DNA of 64,000 nucleotides from Neoroseomonas oryzicola. GTDB lineage: Bacteria > Pseudomonadota > Alphaproteobacteria > Acetobacterales > Acetobacteraceae. Positions 43,509 to 52,022 of this stretch are shown piece by piece. The stretch spans positions 868,001 through 932,000 of the forward strand of contig NZ_JAAVUP010000001.1 in NCBI RefSeq assembly GCF_012163135.1, written 5' to 3'. How positions within the stretch are numbered: the stretch's first letter is position 1; the number at the start of each line of letters is the position of its first letter. The position numbers and the translations under genes are program-made. The notes beneath the pieces were generated by a model that did not search any database, was not told the DNA's origin, and worked only from the letters and a program-made list of their open reading frames with translations.

Positions 43509-44408
43509 ATGAGCGACGACACGGCGAAGCCCTGGGAATGGCCGGAACCCCGCTGGCGCCACATCGTCGGCCGCGCCCGCGCGGGCCGCTCCCTCGCGCC
43601 GAAGGCATGGCCGGGCGGGGCGCGCTGCGCCGTCTCGCTGTCCTTCGACGCGGACCACGAGACCATCCCGCTGCGCGATTCCGACGAAAGCCCGATGCGC
43701 ATCAGCCAGGGCCAGTACGGCAACCGGCAGGGCGTGCCGCGCATCCGCGCGCTGCTCGACCGGCACGGCGTACGCGCCTCCTTCTTCTATCCCGCCGTCT
43801 CCGCCCTGCTGCACCCGGCCGAGGTGCGCGCGGTGGCCGATGAGGGGCACGAGATCGGCATCCATTCCTGGATCCACGAGGCCAACACGCAATTGCCGCC
43901 CGGGGTGGAGCGCGACCTGACCTTCCGCGCCGCCGACACGCTCGAGAAGATCGCCGGCAGGCGCCCCGTGGGCATCCGCACGGCCTCCTGGGACTTCTCG
44001 GTCGACACCATGGACATCATCCGCGAGCTCGGCCTGCTCTACGATTCCTCGCTGATGGCGGATGACGATCCCTATGAGCTCGAAGTCCAGGGCGAGCCGA
44101 CCGGCATCGTGGAACTGCCGCCCGAATGGATCCGCGACGACGCCGTCTACTTCAACATGGTGCGCTTCTCGGCGCTGCGGCCCTACACGCCGCCCTCGGC
44201 GGTCGAGGAGATCTTCCGCGCCGAGTTCGACGGCGCCTATGCCGAAGGGGGGCTGTTCCTGCTGACCATGCACCCGCACGTCACCGGGCACCGCAGCCGC
44301 ATCGCGCTGCTCGACCGGCTCGTCGCCTACATGAAGGCCCAGCCCGGCGTGTGGTTCGGCACGCATGAGGAAGTAGCGCGCTGGTGCGCGCAGCAGGGCG
44401 GGCTGTGA
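43509..44408 (+). CDS. Polysaccharide deacetylase-family (CE4) hydrolase, HpPgdA/imidase-like
   Basis: A 299-residue NodB-homology protein starting after GGAGATCACCA. SLSFDADHETIP carries the first catalytic/metal aspartates, EIGIHSWIHE has the metal histidines (H..H) of motif 2, and GIRTASWDFSVDT and LTMHPHVTGHRSR supply later motifs. The first half, APKAWPGGARCAVSLSFDADHE, recalls the branch that includes Helicobacter PgdA, PuuE-type allantoinase and cyclic-imide hydrolase. It is cytoplasmic (no signal peptide), which argues against peptidoglycan as substrate. It is divergent from rutA, 107 bases away, and may take part in the same pathway as a cyclic-imide or ureide hydrolase. Confidence 0.82.
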   Translation: MSDDTAKPWEWPEPRWRHIVGRARAGRSLAPKAWPGGARCAVSLSFDADHETIPLRDSDESPMRISQGQYGNRQGVPRIRALLDRHGVRASFFYPAVSALLHPAEVRAVADEGHEIGIHSWIHEANTQLPPGVERDLTFRAADTLEKIAGRRPVGIRTASWDFSVDTMDIIRELGLLYDSSLMADDDPYELEVQGEPTGIVELPPEWIRDDAVYFNMVRFSALRPYTPPSAVEEIFRAEFDGAYAEGGLFLLTMHPHVTGHRSRIALLDRLVAYMKAQPGVWFGTHEEVARWCAQQGGL

Positions 44409-44410
44409 AG

Positions 44411-44460
44411 GAAGTCGGGGGGAAGGGAACTTCCCCCCGAGCCCCCCAACCTTCTTTGGC
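44411..44460 (+). repeat. Terminator-like repeat unit, copy B
   Basis: Directly after the CE4 stop codon, an 11 bp perfect stem (44415-44440; TCGGGGGGAAG / CTTCCCCCCGA, loop GGAA) is followed by GCCCCC and AACCTTCTTTGG. The same order, with the same GAAGGGAACTTC core, is seen on the minus strand after the M20 gene (copy A). Confidence 0.65.
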
Positions 44461-44468
44461 ATTTGGGA

Positions 44469-44487
44469 ACTGACCTCCGAGGTCAGT
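44469..44487. promoter_or_regulatory. 19 bp palindrome ACTGACCTC-C-GAGGTCAGT
   Basis: A perfect 9 bp inverted repeat around a single central base lies between the two hairpins of a convergent intergenic region. It may be part of the repeat element or a regulator site; position between two gene ends favours the former. Confidence 0.35.
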
Positions 44488-44496
44488 CTCCGGGCA

Positions 44497-44518
44497 CGGG
44501 GGAGGATTACCTCCCCCG
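44497..44518 (-). terminator. Terminator hairpin of the Bug receptor gene
   Basis: A 9 bp perfect stem (CGGGGGAGG / CCTCCCCCG) with an ATTA loop lies ten bases past the stop codon of the minus-strand Bug gene. The sequence joining hairpin and stop codon (CTTCGTCTCA) is also seen next to repeat copy A, so the two gene ends are related. Confidence 0.55.
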
Positions 44519-44527
44519 CGCTTCGTC

Positions 44528-45520
44528 TCACGTCACGACGATGTTGTACTGACGCGCCACGGCAGTCCATTCGCCGATCTGCTGGTTGATGATCGCGACG
44601 AAATCCGCCCCCGTCGGCGGCGGGTTGCGCGGCAGGGTCTGCAATTCCTCGAACCGCGCCATCAGTTCCGGACGCTGCACCATCGTCGGGATCAGCGCCG
44701 TCAGCCGCTCCACGATCGGCTGCGGCAGGTTCTTCGGCGCCGACAGCCCAAGCCACTGCGCCGAGGTCAGCTTCGGATAACCAAGCTCAGCGAAGGTCGG
44801 CACGTTCGGGAAGGCCGGCAGCCGCTGCGGGGAGGAAACCGCCAGCGCGCGCAGCACCCCATCCTTCATCATCTGCACGTTGGTCGTGATCGGGTCGATC
44901 ATCGACTCGATCTGGTTCGCCATCAGGTCCTGCATGGCAGGCGCCGAGCCGCGATAGGGCACGTGGTCCAGGTTCGGCGCATTCGCCTCCCCCGTCAGCA
45001 TCGCACCCAGCAGATGCGGCGCCGAGCCGATGCCCGACGACCCGAAGCGCACCGGCCGCGTCCGCGCCGCCACCAGGTACTGGTCCAGGGTCCGGTAGGG
45101 CGAATCCGCCTTCACCAGCAGCACGTTCGGCGCCTCGACCAGCAGGCCCATATGGGTGAAGTCGGCGACCGGATTGAAAGGCAGCGTCGGCATCGTCGCC
45201 GTCGAGAAGACATGCACCGAGGCATGGCTGACGAGCAGCGTGTAGCCATCCGCCGGCTGCTTCGCGACGAAGTCGGTGCCGATCACCCCGCCGGCGCCGG
45301 CACGGTTCTCGACCACCACGGTCTGGCCCAGCGCCTGGGACATCACCGGCGCCATCAGGCGGCTGACGGTGTCGACCAGCCCGCCCGGGGGAAACTGGGC
45401 GACCAGGCGGATCGACCCGCGGGTCGGCCAGGCGCCGGACTGCGCGGAGGCGACCCGCGGCGCCGCCAGCGGCCCCAGCGCGCCGGCGGCCGCGAGCCCG
45501 AGAAGTGAACGACGGTTCAT
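44528..45520 (-). CDS. Bug-type TTT substrate-binding protein
   Basis: A 330-residue periplasmic receptor from MNRRSLLGLAAAGALGPLAAPRVASAQ. The Bug signatures are RLVAQFPPGGLVDTVSRL, VVVENRAGAGGVIGTDFVAKQPADGYTLLVSH and DHVPYRGSAPAMQDLMANQ. An in-frame extension of 35 residues upstream lacks a signal sequence and is rejected. No transporter membrane genes are adjacent. It is the fifth Bug gene of the window and is distant from the tandem pair in sequence. Confidence 0.92.
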   Translation of the reverse strand: MNRRSLLGLAAAGALGPLAAPRVASAQSGAWPTRGSIRLVAQFPPGGLVDTVSRLMAPVMSQALGQTVVVENRAGAGGVIGTDFVAKQPADGYTLLVSHASVHVFSTATMPTLPFNPVADFTHMGLLVEAPNVLLVKADSPYRTLDQYLVAARTRPVRFGSSGIGSAPHLLGAMLTGEANAPNLDHVPYRGSAPAMQDLMANQIESMIDPITTNVQMMKDGVLRALAVSSPQRLPAFPNVPTFAELGYPKLTSAQWLGLSAPKNLPQPIVERLTALIPTMVQRPELMARFEELQTLPRNPPPTGADFVAIINQQIGEWTAVARQYNIVVT

Positions 45521-45656
45521 GAACTTGCTCCCTGTCAGGGCGACGTGGCCGCCGGATGACCAAGAAGCAGGCATTGCTTCGGCGCAGACCCCGGCGGCCC
45601 GGCGCTCAGGACCGGGGGATCGCAAGCCCCGTGCCGCGCGGGCCGGGGCGCGGATG

Positions 45657-46037
45657 TCAGGTGGCGAGTTCGGCGATCGCCCGCCGCCAGGCCTCGACCT
45701 CGGACGGTTCCTCGATCGCGATATGCGCGCCGAGCAGGCTCACCCCGCGCACCCGCGCCCGAAAGGCGACATCAGGCAGGCGCATCAGCCGCACCAGGAG
45801 GAGGTCCTCGGCGACGAGACCGGGGACCCCGCGGAGCATGGCCCCGCCTTCGGAGACGTCGCGCAGATGCCCGTCCCAGACATGGCGACCGGTGAAGACG
45901 GTGCAGGGCTGGTCGACGACGAAGCGCGGCGTGCGTCGCCGGTCGTCAGGATAAGCACCATTGACCGAGGTCGGCGCCTGCCGGTCCGCCTCGGGTCCAG
46001 TCTCGTCCGGAGTGGATCCAGGACCACTGCCTGACAT
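45657..46037 (-). CDS. PilZ-domain protein
   Basis: A 126-residue protein with one PilZ domain, the receptor for cyclic di-GMP. The RxxxR motif is in DDRRRTPRFV at about residues 31-38 and the DxSxxG motif is DVSEGG at 60-65; both are intact, so c-di-GMP binding is likely. The N-terminal 30 residues are polar and probably disordered. The ATG at 46037 follows GGGGGA; upstream ATGs at 46061 and 46103 give arginine-rich extensions and weak sites. It may regulate motility or polysaccharide export elsewhere in the genome; no partner gene is adjacent. Confidence 0.82.
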   Translation of the reverse strand: MSGSGPGSTPDETGPEADRQAPTSVNGAYPDDRRRTPRFVVDQPCTVFTGRHVWDGHLRDVSEGGAMLRGVPGLVAEDLLLVRLMRLPDVAFRARVRGVSLLGAHIAIEEPSEVEAWRRAIAELAT

Positions 46038-46118
46038 ATGTCCCCCACTCGCGGTCTTCATGCCGCCGGGCGCAATTAGGCGCGCCCGGCGGCGGAAGGG
46101 CAAGGATTCGGTCGCGGT

Positions 46119-47690
46119 TTATTGCGCGAGAGCGGCGCTCCAGGGGCTCATCGCGTCGGTGATGCCCTCCCGCGTGCCGTCCTTCGCGATGCGGATCAGG
46201 TTCGGGCAGGCGAAGTTCACCGGCATGACGGCGTGCTCCACCTCGGTCACCTCGGCATCGCGGGCCAGGGCGGCGATGGTCTCGGCCCCCAGGCGCCGGT
46301 CGGCCGTCACCCCGTCCGGCCCGGAGACATCGAGGCGGGGGTGATGCGCCGCCGCCTCGGGGCTCATGCCGAAATCGGCGACGTAGGACAGCATCTGGAA
46401 GACCGAGGCCATGATGCGTCGCCCGCCCGAGGCGCCGAGCGCAATCGAGGGCGCATCGCCCTCCGCGCCGATCACCGGGCACATGTTGGTCAGCGGCCGC
46501 TTGCCCGGGCCGATGGCGTTCTTCGCGTCCGGCCGCGGGTCGAACCACATGATGCCGTTGTTCATCAGCACGCCCGAGCGCGGCAGCACGACGCGGCTGC
46601 CCATCGAGGACAGCAGCGTCGTCGTCATCGCCACCATCATCCCGTCCTTGTCGCAGACGGTCAGGTGGGTGGTGCAGGATTCCGCCGCCTTCGGCTCGGC
46701 ATCGCCAAGGCCAGCGAGCCGGTCCGCATAGGCCGCGCGCATCACGCGGGCGAGCTGCGCATACCAGGCCGCCGAGGGCGCCTTGCCCGAGAAATCCGCC
46801 CCCCGCATCCCGTCGAGCACGGCGAGCAGCGTCGGGGCCGCGGTCAGGCCATTGGCCAGGAACAGCCGCTTGCCGCGCCATTCGGCCTCGAGCGCCGGCT
46901 TCACGATCGCCTTGCAGCCCATCAGGTCGGTCGCGTTGATCGGCGATCCCATGTCGCGGAAATCCGCGAGGAGCTCGCCCGCCACCTCGCCTTCGTAGAA
47001 GTCGCGCAGGCCGGCATGGGCCAGGCGCTCCAGCGTCTCGGCCAGCTTGCCCTGGCGGAAGAAGCCGGGGCTGCCCTGGTAGGGCGGCACCGGCGGCAGC
47101 CCGCCCGGCAGGTAGATGCGCGCGCTTTCGTCATACAGGCGCAGGACGGACGCGCTGTTGGCGACCTTCAGCGTGGTGAACCAGTCCTGAGCGAGGCCCC
47201 GCTTCGCCAGCGCGATGGCCGGCGCCATCACCACCGACAGCGGCAGCCGGCCGTGCTGGGCATGCAGTTCGGCATAGCCCGCGACCGAGGAGGGAATCGC
47301 GAAGGACATCGGGCCATGAACGTTGCGGTCCTCGAACACCTCGGGCCAGGTGAAGAGGTCGGCCTTCTGCCGCCCGGTCATCGGATAGGCCGAGGGATCC
47401 AGCGCATGGGGCGACACCGGGCCGAAATCGAAGGTCTGCGGCGTGAGGTCCGGCCCTGCGACCTGCGTGAAGCCGATGCCGCCGAGGCCCGAATTCCACG
47501 GCTCCACCACCGCCAGCGCGAAGGCGGTCGCGACGGCCGCATCCGCCGCGGTGCCGCCTTCCTCGAGGATCGCGATCCCCGCCTCGGCGGCGTCCCGGGC
47601 CTGGGATGCGACCATGCCGCGCTTCCCAGTGGCTCCGGGCTTGGTCACCTGCCAGTGCTGGGTCACATGCGGGGGCGGTGTCCAGGCCAT
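46119..47690 (-). CDS. ggt: Gamma-glutamyltransferase family protein
   Basis: A 523-residue N-terminal-nucleophile hydrolase of the gamma-glutamyltranspeptidase family. The autoprocessing threonine is expected at about residue 340 in [14 protein letters not shown], which splits the precursor into large and small subunits, and [19 protein letters not shown] and GASGGRRI are in the small subunit. The start [11 protein letters not shown] has no signal peptide, so unlike E. coli Ggt it may be cytoplasmic, as in the acylase or glutathione-hydrolase branch. It is divergent from glcB; an in-frame extension upstream is rejected. Confidence 0.88.
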   Translation of the reverse strand: MAWTPPPHVTQHWQVTKPGATGKRGMVASQARDAAEAGIAILEEGGTAADAAVATAFALAVVEPWNSGLGGIGFTQVAGPDLTPQTFDFGPVSPHALDPSAYPMTGRQKADLFTWPEVFEDRNVHGPMSFAIPSSVAGYAELHAQHGRLPLSVVMAPAIALAKRGLAQDWFTTLKVANSASVLRLYDESARIYLPGGLPPVPPYQGSPGFFRQGKLAETLERLAHAGLRDFYEGEVAGELLADFRDMGSPINATDLMGCKAIVKPALEAEWRGKRLFLANGLTAAPTLLAVLDGMRGADFSGKAPSAAWYAQLARVMRAAYADRLAGLGDAEPKAAESCTTHLTVCDKDGMMVAMTTTLLSSMGSRVVLPRSGVLMNNGIMWFDPRPDAKNAIGPGKRPLTNMCPVIGAEGDAPSIALGASGGRRIMASVFQMLSYVADFGMSPEAAAHHPRLDVSGPDGVTADRRLGAETIAALARDAEVTEVEHAVMPVNFACPNLIRIAKDGTREGITDAMSPWSAALAQ

Positions 47691-47867
47691 GGCGGCGATC
47701 CTTGTCTCGTTGAGCCGCGGGAGCCTTGCGCCGCGGCGCCCCGAGGGCAAGCCCCGCTGGCCCCGGAATTGCCACGCCGGACCCGCGTTTGCCCCTCGGC
47801 GGCTTTCCCCCTAGGTAGCGGCGCAAACACGCCCCCAGGGGGCACGAGCGTTCAGGAGATCAGCACC

Positions 47868-50012
47868 ATGGCCGCAACGAAGGGTCTGCACGTCGCCCCC
47901 GTGCTCAAGGCGTTCATGGAGAGCGAGGCGCTGCCCGGCACCGGCGTCGAGCCGGCCCGCTTCTGGGAGGCGATGGAGCGCGTGCTGCGCGAACTCGCCC
48001 CGGCCAATGCCGCGCTGCTGAAGAAGCGCGACGACCTTCAGGCGCAGATCGATGCCTGGCATCGCGCCCATCCGGCGAAGCCCGTCGACCTCGCGGCCTA
48101 CACGGCCTTCCTGCAGCAGATCGGCTACCTCCTGCCCGAGCCCGAGGCGGTGAAGGTCGGCACCACCGATGTCGACGCCGAGATCGCGAGCCTCGCCGGG
48201 CCGCAGCTGGTGGTGCCGGTCTCCAACGCGCGCTACGCGCTGAACGCGGCGAATGCGCGCTGGGGCTCGCTGTACGACGCGCTCTACGGCACCGACGCGA
48301 TCCCGCAGGACGGTCCGAAGGTGAAGGGCTACGACCCGGCGCGCGGTGCGAAGGTGATCGCCCGCGCGCGGGAGGTGCTGGACCAGGCGGTGCCCCTGGC
48401 CAAGGGCAGCCACGCCGATGCGACGGGCTACCGGCTGGAGGCCGCGGCGCTCGAGGTCTCGCTGAAGGACGGTTCCAAGATCGGCCTGGCGCGGCCGGGC
48501 CAGTGCGTCGGCTTCCTGGGCGAGCCGCATGCGCCGACCTCGCTGCTCTTCGTGCACAACGGCCTGCACATCGAGGTGAAGTTCGACCGCGCCCACCCGA
48601 TCGGGAAGACCGACGCGGCGGGCATCGCCGACGTGGTGATGGAATCCGCCCTGACGACCATCCAGGATTGCGAGGATTCCGTCGCGGCCGTCGACGCCGA
48701 GGACAAGGTCGAGGTCTATCGGAACTGGCTCGGCCTGATGAAGGGCGACCTCACCGCCGAGTTCGAGAAGGACGGCAAGGTGATGGTGCGCCGGCTGAAC
48801 GCGGACCGCATCTTCCAGAAGCCTTCGGGCGGGGCCGTCACGCTCCATGGCCGCTCGGTGATGCTGGTGCGCAATGTCGGCCACCACATGATGACCGATG
48901 CCGTCACGCTGGACGGCGCCGAGGTGCCGGAGACGATCCTCGACGCGCTCTGCACCGTCGCGATCGCGCTGCACGACATCCGCGGCAAGCGGATGAATTC
49001 GCGCGCGGGCAGCGTCTACATCGTGAAGCCGAAGATGCACGGGCCGGAGGAAGTGGCCTGGGCCGACACGCTGTTCGCGCGCGTGGAGGATGCGCTCGGC
49101 CTCAAGCGCGCCACGCTCAAGATGGGCATCATGGACGAGGAGCGGCGGACGACCGTCAACCTCAAGGCCTGCATCGCCGCGGCGAAGGACCGCGTGGTGT
49201 TCATCAACACCGGCTTCCTCGACCGCACGGGCGACGAGATCCATACCTCGATGGAAGCGGGCGCGGTCGTGCGCAAGAACGACATGCGCAAGGCGGCCTG
49301 GATCGGCGCCTATGAGGACTGGAACGTCGACACCGGCCTGATGTGCGGCCTGCGCGGGCGCGCGCAGATCGGCAAGGGCATGTGGGCGATGCCCGACATG
49401 ATGGCCGCGATGCTGGAACAGAAGGTCGGCCATCCGAAGGCGGGGGCGAACACCGCCTGGGTGCCCTCCCCAACCGCGGCGACGCTGCATGCGCTGCACT
49501 ACCACCTGGTCGACGTCGCGGCGCGGCAGGACGAGCTGCAGAAGGGCGGCCGCCGCGCGACGCTCGAGAGCATCCTGACGGTGCCGCTCGCCGAGAACAC
49601 CAACTGGTCGCCCTCGGACGTGCAGGCCGAGCTCGACAACAACGCGCAGGGCATCCTGGGCTATGTCGTGCGCTGGGTGGACCAGGGCGTGGGCTGTTCC
49701 AAGGTGCCGGACATCAACGATGTCGGCCTGATGGAGGACCGCGCGACGCTGCGCATCAGCAGCCAGCACATCGCCAACTGGCTGCGGCACGGCATCGTCA
49801 CCTCGGACCAGGTGATGAAGACGATGAAGCGCATGGCCGCGGTGGTGGACCAGCAGAATGCCGGCGATCCGGCCTACCGGCCCATGGCGGTCGGCTTCGA
49901 CGGCCCGGCCTTCAAGGCGGCCTGCGACCTGGTGTTCGAGGGCGCGAAGCAGCCCAACGGCTACACCGAGTTCGTGCTGACGCGGCGCCGGCGCGAAGCC
50001 AAGGCCGGCTGA
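47868..50012 (+). CDS. glcB: Malate synthase G
   Basis: A 714-residue malate synthase G that joins glyoxylate and acetyl-CoA into malate. Blocks such as [72 protein letters not shown] and [19 protein letters not shown] are conserved in GlcB; the catalytic acidic and arginine residues lie within them. The ATG follows AGGAG; a long open frame upstream is a by-product of the opposite gene. A short perfect repeat (GCCCCCAGGGGGC, 47831-47843) precedes the ribosome site. No aceA is adjacent. Confidence 0.96.
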   Translation: MAATKGLHVAPVLKAFMESEALPGTGVEPARFWEAMERVLRELAPANAALLKKRDDLQAQIDAWHRAHPAKPVDLAAYTAFLQQIGYLLPEPEAVKVGTTDVDAEIASLAGPQLVVPVSNARYALNAANARWGSLYDALYGTDAIPQDGPKVKGYDPARGAKVIARAREVLDQAVPLAKGSHADATGYRLEAAALEVSLKDGSKIGLARPGQCVGFLGEPHAPTSLLFVHNGLHIEVKFDRAHPIGKTDAAGIADVVMESALTTIQDCEDSVAAVDAEDKVEVYRNWLGLMKGDLTAEFEKDGKVMVRRLNADRIFQKPSGGAVTLHGRSVMLVRNVGHHMMTDAVTLDGAEVPETILDALCTVAIALHDIRGKRMNSRAGSVYIVKPKMHGPEEVAWADTLFARVEDALGLKRATLKMGIMDEERRTTVNLKACIAAAKDRVVFINTGFLDRTGDEIHTSMEAGAVVRKNDMRKAAWIGAYEDWNVDTGLMCGLRGRAQIGKGMWAMPDMMAAMLEQKVGHPKAGANTAWVPSPTAATLHALHYHLVDVAARQDELQKGGRRATLESILTVPLAENTNWSPSDVQAELDNNAQGILGYVVRWVDQGVGCSKVPDINDVGLMEDRATLRISSQHIANWLRHGIVTSDQVMKTMKRMAAVVDQQNAGDPAYRPMAVGFDGPAFKAACDLVFEGAKQPNGYTEFVLTRRRREAKAG

Positions 50013-50055
50013 CCACCTCTGGGGCGCCCGGATCGTCCGGGCGCCCCTCCCGCCC

Positions 50056-51084
50056 TCAGCGCATCGGCGGCGCGTAGTGCAGCCCGCCCTGGGTCCAGAG
50101 CGCGTTGACGCCGCGCGCGATGCCGATCGGCGTGATGTTGCGCTCCCACACCTCGCCGTAGTTGCCGACCTGGGCGACGATCCGCGCGGCCCAAGCGTTG
50201 TCGAGGCCAATCCCCTGGCCAAGCTCGCCGGTGCGGCCCAGCAGTCGCTGGACATCCGGGTTCGTGCTCGCCGCCGCGGCATCGACGTTGCCGCTCGTCA
50301 CGCCGAGCTCCTCGGCCGTCAGCATCGCGTAATGCGTCCAGCGCACGATGTTGAACCAGCGCCAGTCGCCCTGGCGCACCGCCGGGCCAAGCGGTTCCTT
50401 GGAAATCACGTCCGGGAGCAGCACGAACTGATCCGCCTCGGCGCCGCGGCTCGCGCGGAAGGCGGCGAGCGCCGAGAGATCGAGCGTGTAGACGTTGCAG
50501 CGATCGGCGAGGAAGGCTTCCCGCAGCGCCTCGATGGTCGGCACGCTGAGCGGCGTGAAGCGCATTCCGTGGCCGCGGAAATACTCGGCGGTGATGGTCT
50601 CTGTCGTGGTGCCGGGCAGCAGGCAGATGGTGCTGCCATCCAGCTGGCGCAGCGTCGAGATGTTCGACGATCGCTTCACCATGAAGCCCTGGCCGTCATA
50701 CATGCTGACGCCGACGAAGGCGGCCCCGAGCGTCGCCTCCCGGCTCATCGTCCAGGTCGTGGTCCGCAGCAGGATGTCGATCTCGCCCGATTGCAGGACG
50801 GTAAAGCGCGTCGCCGTGGTCGGCGTGACGAAGCGAACCTTGTTCGCATCGCCGAGCACGGCCGCAGCCACGGCGCGGCAATAGTCAACATCGATGCCGC
50901 GCCAGACGCCGTTCGCGTCCGGCTGCGCGAAGCCGAGCGTCGACGGGGTGACGCCGCAGGTGACAACGCCCCTCTCCCGCACGGCGGCCAGCGTGTCCGG
51001 CGCTGGCTGCGCGGCGGCGGGCAGCGCGAGGCCAAGGGCGAGCGCCACGGCCAAGCCGGTCGCAGCGGTCCGTTCACGAGACAT
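50056..51084 (-). CDS. General amino-acid ABC transporter substrate-binding protein (AapJ-like)
   Basis: A 342-residue periplasmic receptor with signal peptide MSRERTAATGLAVALALGLALPAAAQ. TLAAVRERGVVTCGVTPSTLGFAQPDANGVWRGIDVDYCRAVAAAVLGD is the AapJ/BztA signature, and EPLGPAVRQGDWRWFNIVRWTHYAMLTAEELG is its conserved middle. These proteins bind many L-amino acids for the AapQMP transporter. The aapQMP genes are not adjacent, so this receptor is an orphan. An open frame continuing upstream past the signal peptide is a chance extension. Confidence 0.92.
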   Translation of the reverse strand: MSRERTAATGLAVALALGLALPAAAQPAPDTLAAVRERGVVTCGVTPSTLGFAQPDANGVWRGIDVDYCRAVAAAVLGDANKVRFVTPTTATRFTVLQSGEIDILLRTTTWTMSREATLGAAFVGVSMYDGQGFMVKRSSNISTLRQLDGSTICLLPGTTTETITAEYFRGHGMRFTPLSVPTIEALREAFLADRCNVYTLDLSALAAFRASRGAEADQFVLLPDVISKEPLGPAVRQGDWRWFNIVRWTHYAMLTAEELGVTSGNVDAAAASTNPDVQRLLGRTGELGQGIGLDNAWAARIVAQVGNYGEVWERNITPIGIARGVNALWTQGGLHYAPPMR

Positions 51085-51227
51085 CCTGGCGGTTCCCCCA
51101 CATCGCGGAAGCCGGCCACGCCCGATGCCTGGCGGCTCCGGTCGATGAGAGTGGGAACCGCTACGGCGCCAGATGTCCTTGATGCCGCGCAACCGGCGCG
51201 CAGATTCGTCCGCGCCGCCGCGCCCGG

Positions 51228-51947
51228 TCAGCGATAGGCCTCGGCGTAGGCCTCCCGCAGCGCGTCCTCCAGCACCCGCCCCGGCCGGTAGGCACCGAGA
51301 TCCGCACCGCGCTCCACGCCGGCGGCCAGCCGCGGGCACGGCTCCGGCTCCCCCAGCACCGTGCGCACCGGCAGCCGCTCGGCGTAGATCGGCAGGGCGT
51401 AGTCCTCCTCGTTGTCGCCCACGCCCTTGGCGCGGATCTTCGCCGAGGCCCGCTCGATCTCCATCCACACCACCGCGGTCGCCTTGATCTCCTGCGTCGT
51501 GCTCTCGCGCAGGCCCGCGGTGCGGTTGGGGAAGAAGCGGTCGACCATCATCGTCAGGGCGCGGACCTTCTCCTCGGGGTCCGTGACCAGCCGGGCCTGC
51601 CCGAAGCACATGACCGCGCGGTAGTCGACGGAATGGTTGAAGCCGCAGCGCGCCATCACGAGGCTGTCGAGATGCGTCACGGTGAGGCAGGCGGGCTCGC
51701 CGTCGGACAGGTTGCGCAGCATCCGGCTGGCGCTCGACCCGTGCCAGTAGAGCCGCGTGCCCTCCCGCCAGAACAGCGTCGGCGTGCAGTAGGGCTGCCC
51801 GTCGATGACGTAGGAGACGTGGCAGAGCATCGCGGAATCGAGGATGCGGTGCACCGTCTCGTGGTCGTAGCGGCCGCGCTCGTGGACCCGCTTCACGCGG
51901 TTGACCTTGTCAACCGGGTAGGACGGGGCGTCGGCGATATCGGACAT
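51228..51947 (-). CDS. Pyridoxamine 5'-phosphate oxidase-family protein
   Basis: A 239-residue split-barrel flavin-binding protein of the PNPOx-like group. HRILDSAMLCHVSYVIDGQPYCTPTLFWREGTRLYWHGSSASRM is the FMN-binding start, and AVMCFGQARLVTD follows. The C-terminal 60 residues are a less common extension rich in acidic residues (GVGDNEEDYALPIYAERLPV). It starts at the ATG at 51947 after GAGGGA; an ATG 15 bases upstream is possible. It is divergent from the MocR-type regulator, with the operator-like repeats between them, so it is the probable target of that regulator. Confidence 0.85.
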   Translation of the reverse strand: MSDIADAPSYPVDKVNRVKRVHERGRYDHETVHRILDSAMLCHVSYVIDGQPYCTPTLFWREGTRLYWHGSSASRMLRNLSDGEPACLTVTHLDSLVMARCGFNHSVDYRAVMCFGQARLVTDPEEKVRALTMMVDRFFPNRTAGLRESTTQEIKATAVVWMEIERASAKIRAKGVGDNEEDYALPIYAERLPVRTVLGEPEPCPRLAAGVERGADLGAYRPGRVLEDALREAYAEAYR

Positions 51948-51986
51948 GGCGGGGTCCCTCATTGACCGCGCCCTTGTCGCACTGCG

Positions 51987-52012
51987 AAATTGGTCGCCGC
52001 GAGGGCCAATTT
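51987..52012. promoter_or_regulatory. Operator-like inverted repeat AAATTGG-N12-CCAATTT
   Basis: A 7 bp perfect inverted repeat in the divergent region between the PNPOx-family gene and the MocR-type gene. A third related AATTG box lies at 52022, and AATTGG/AATTTGG also form direct repeats. MocR regulators commonly bind repeats of this kind in the shared promoter region with their target gene. It is unusually AT-rich for this genome. Confidence 0.45.
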
Positions 52013-52022
52013 GGAGCCAGAA

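Noticed and set aside
46122-47867. Open frame upstream of and continuous with glcB
   Set aside because: It runs opposite the gamma-glutamyltransferase gene. GlcB homology and an AGGAG site start at 47868.
47811-50282. Long open frame of 823 codons on the minus strand
   Set aside because: It is antisense to glcB, whose protein is fully recognisable; the opposite frame is rich in Arg, His and Gly with no domain, as expected for GC-rich DNA.
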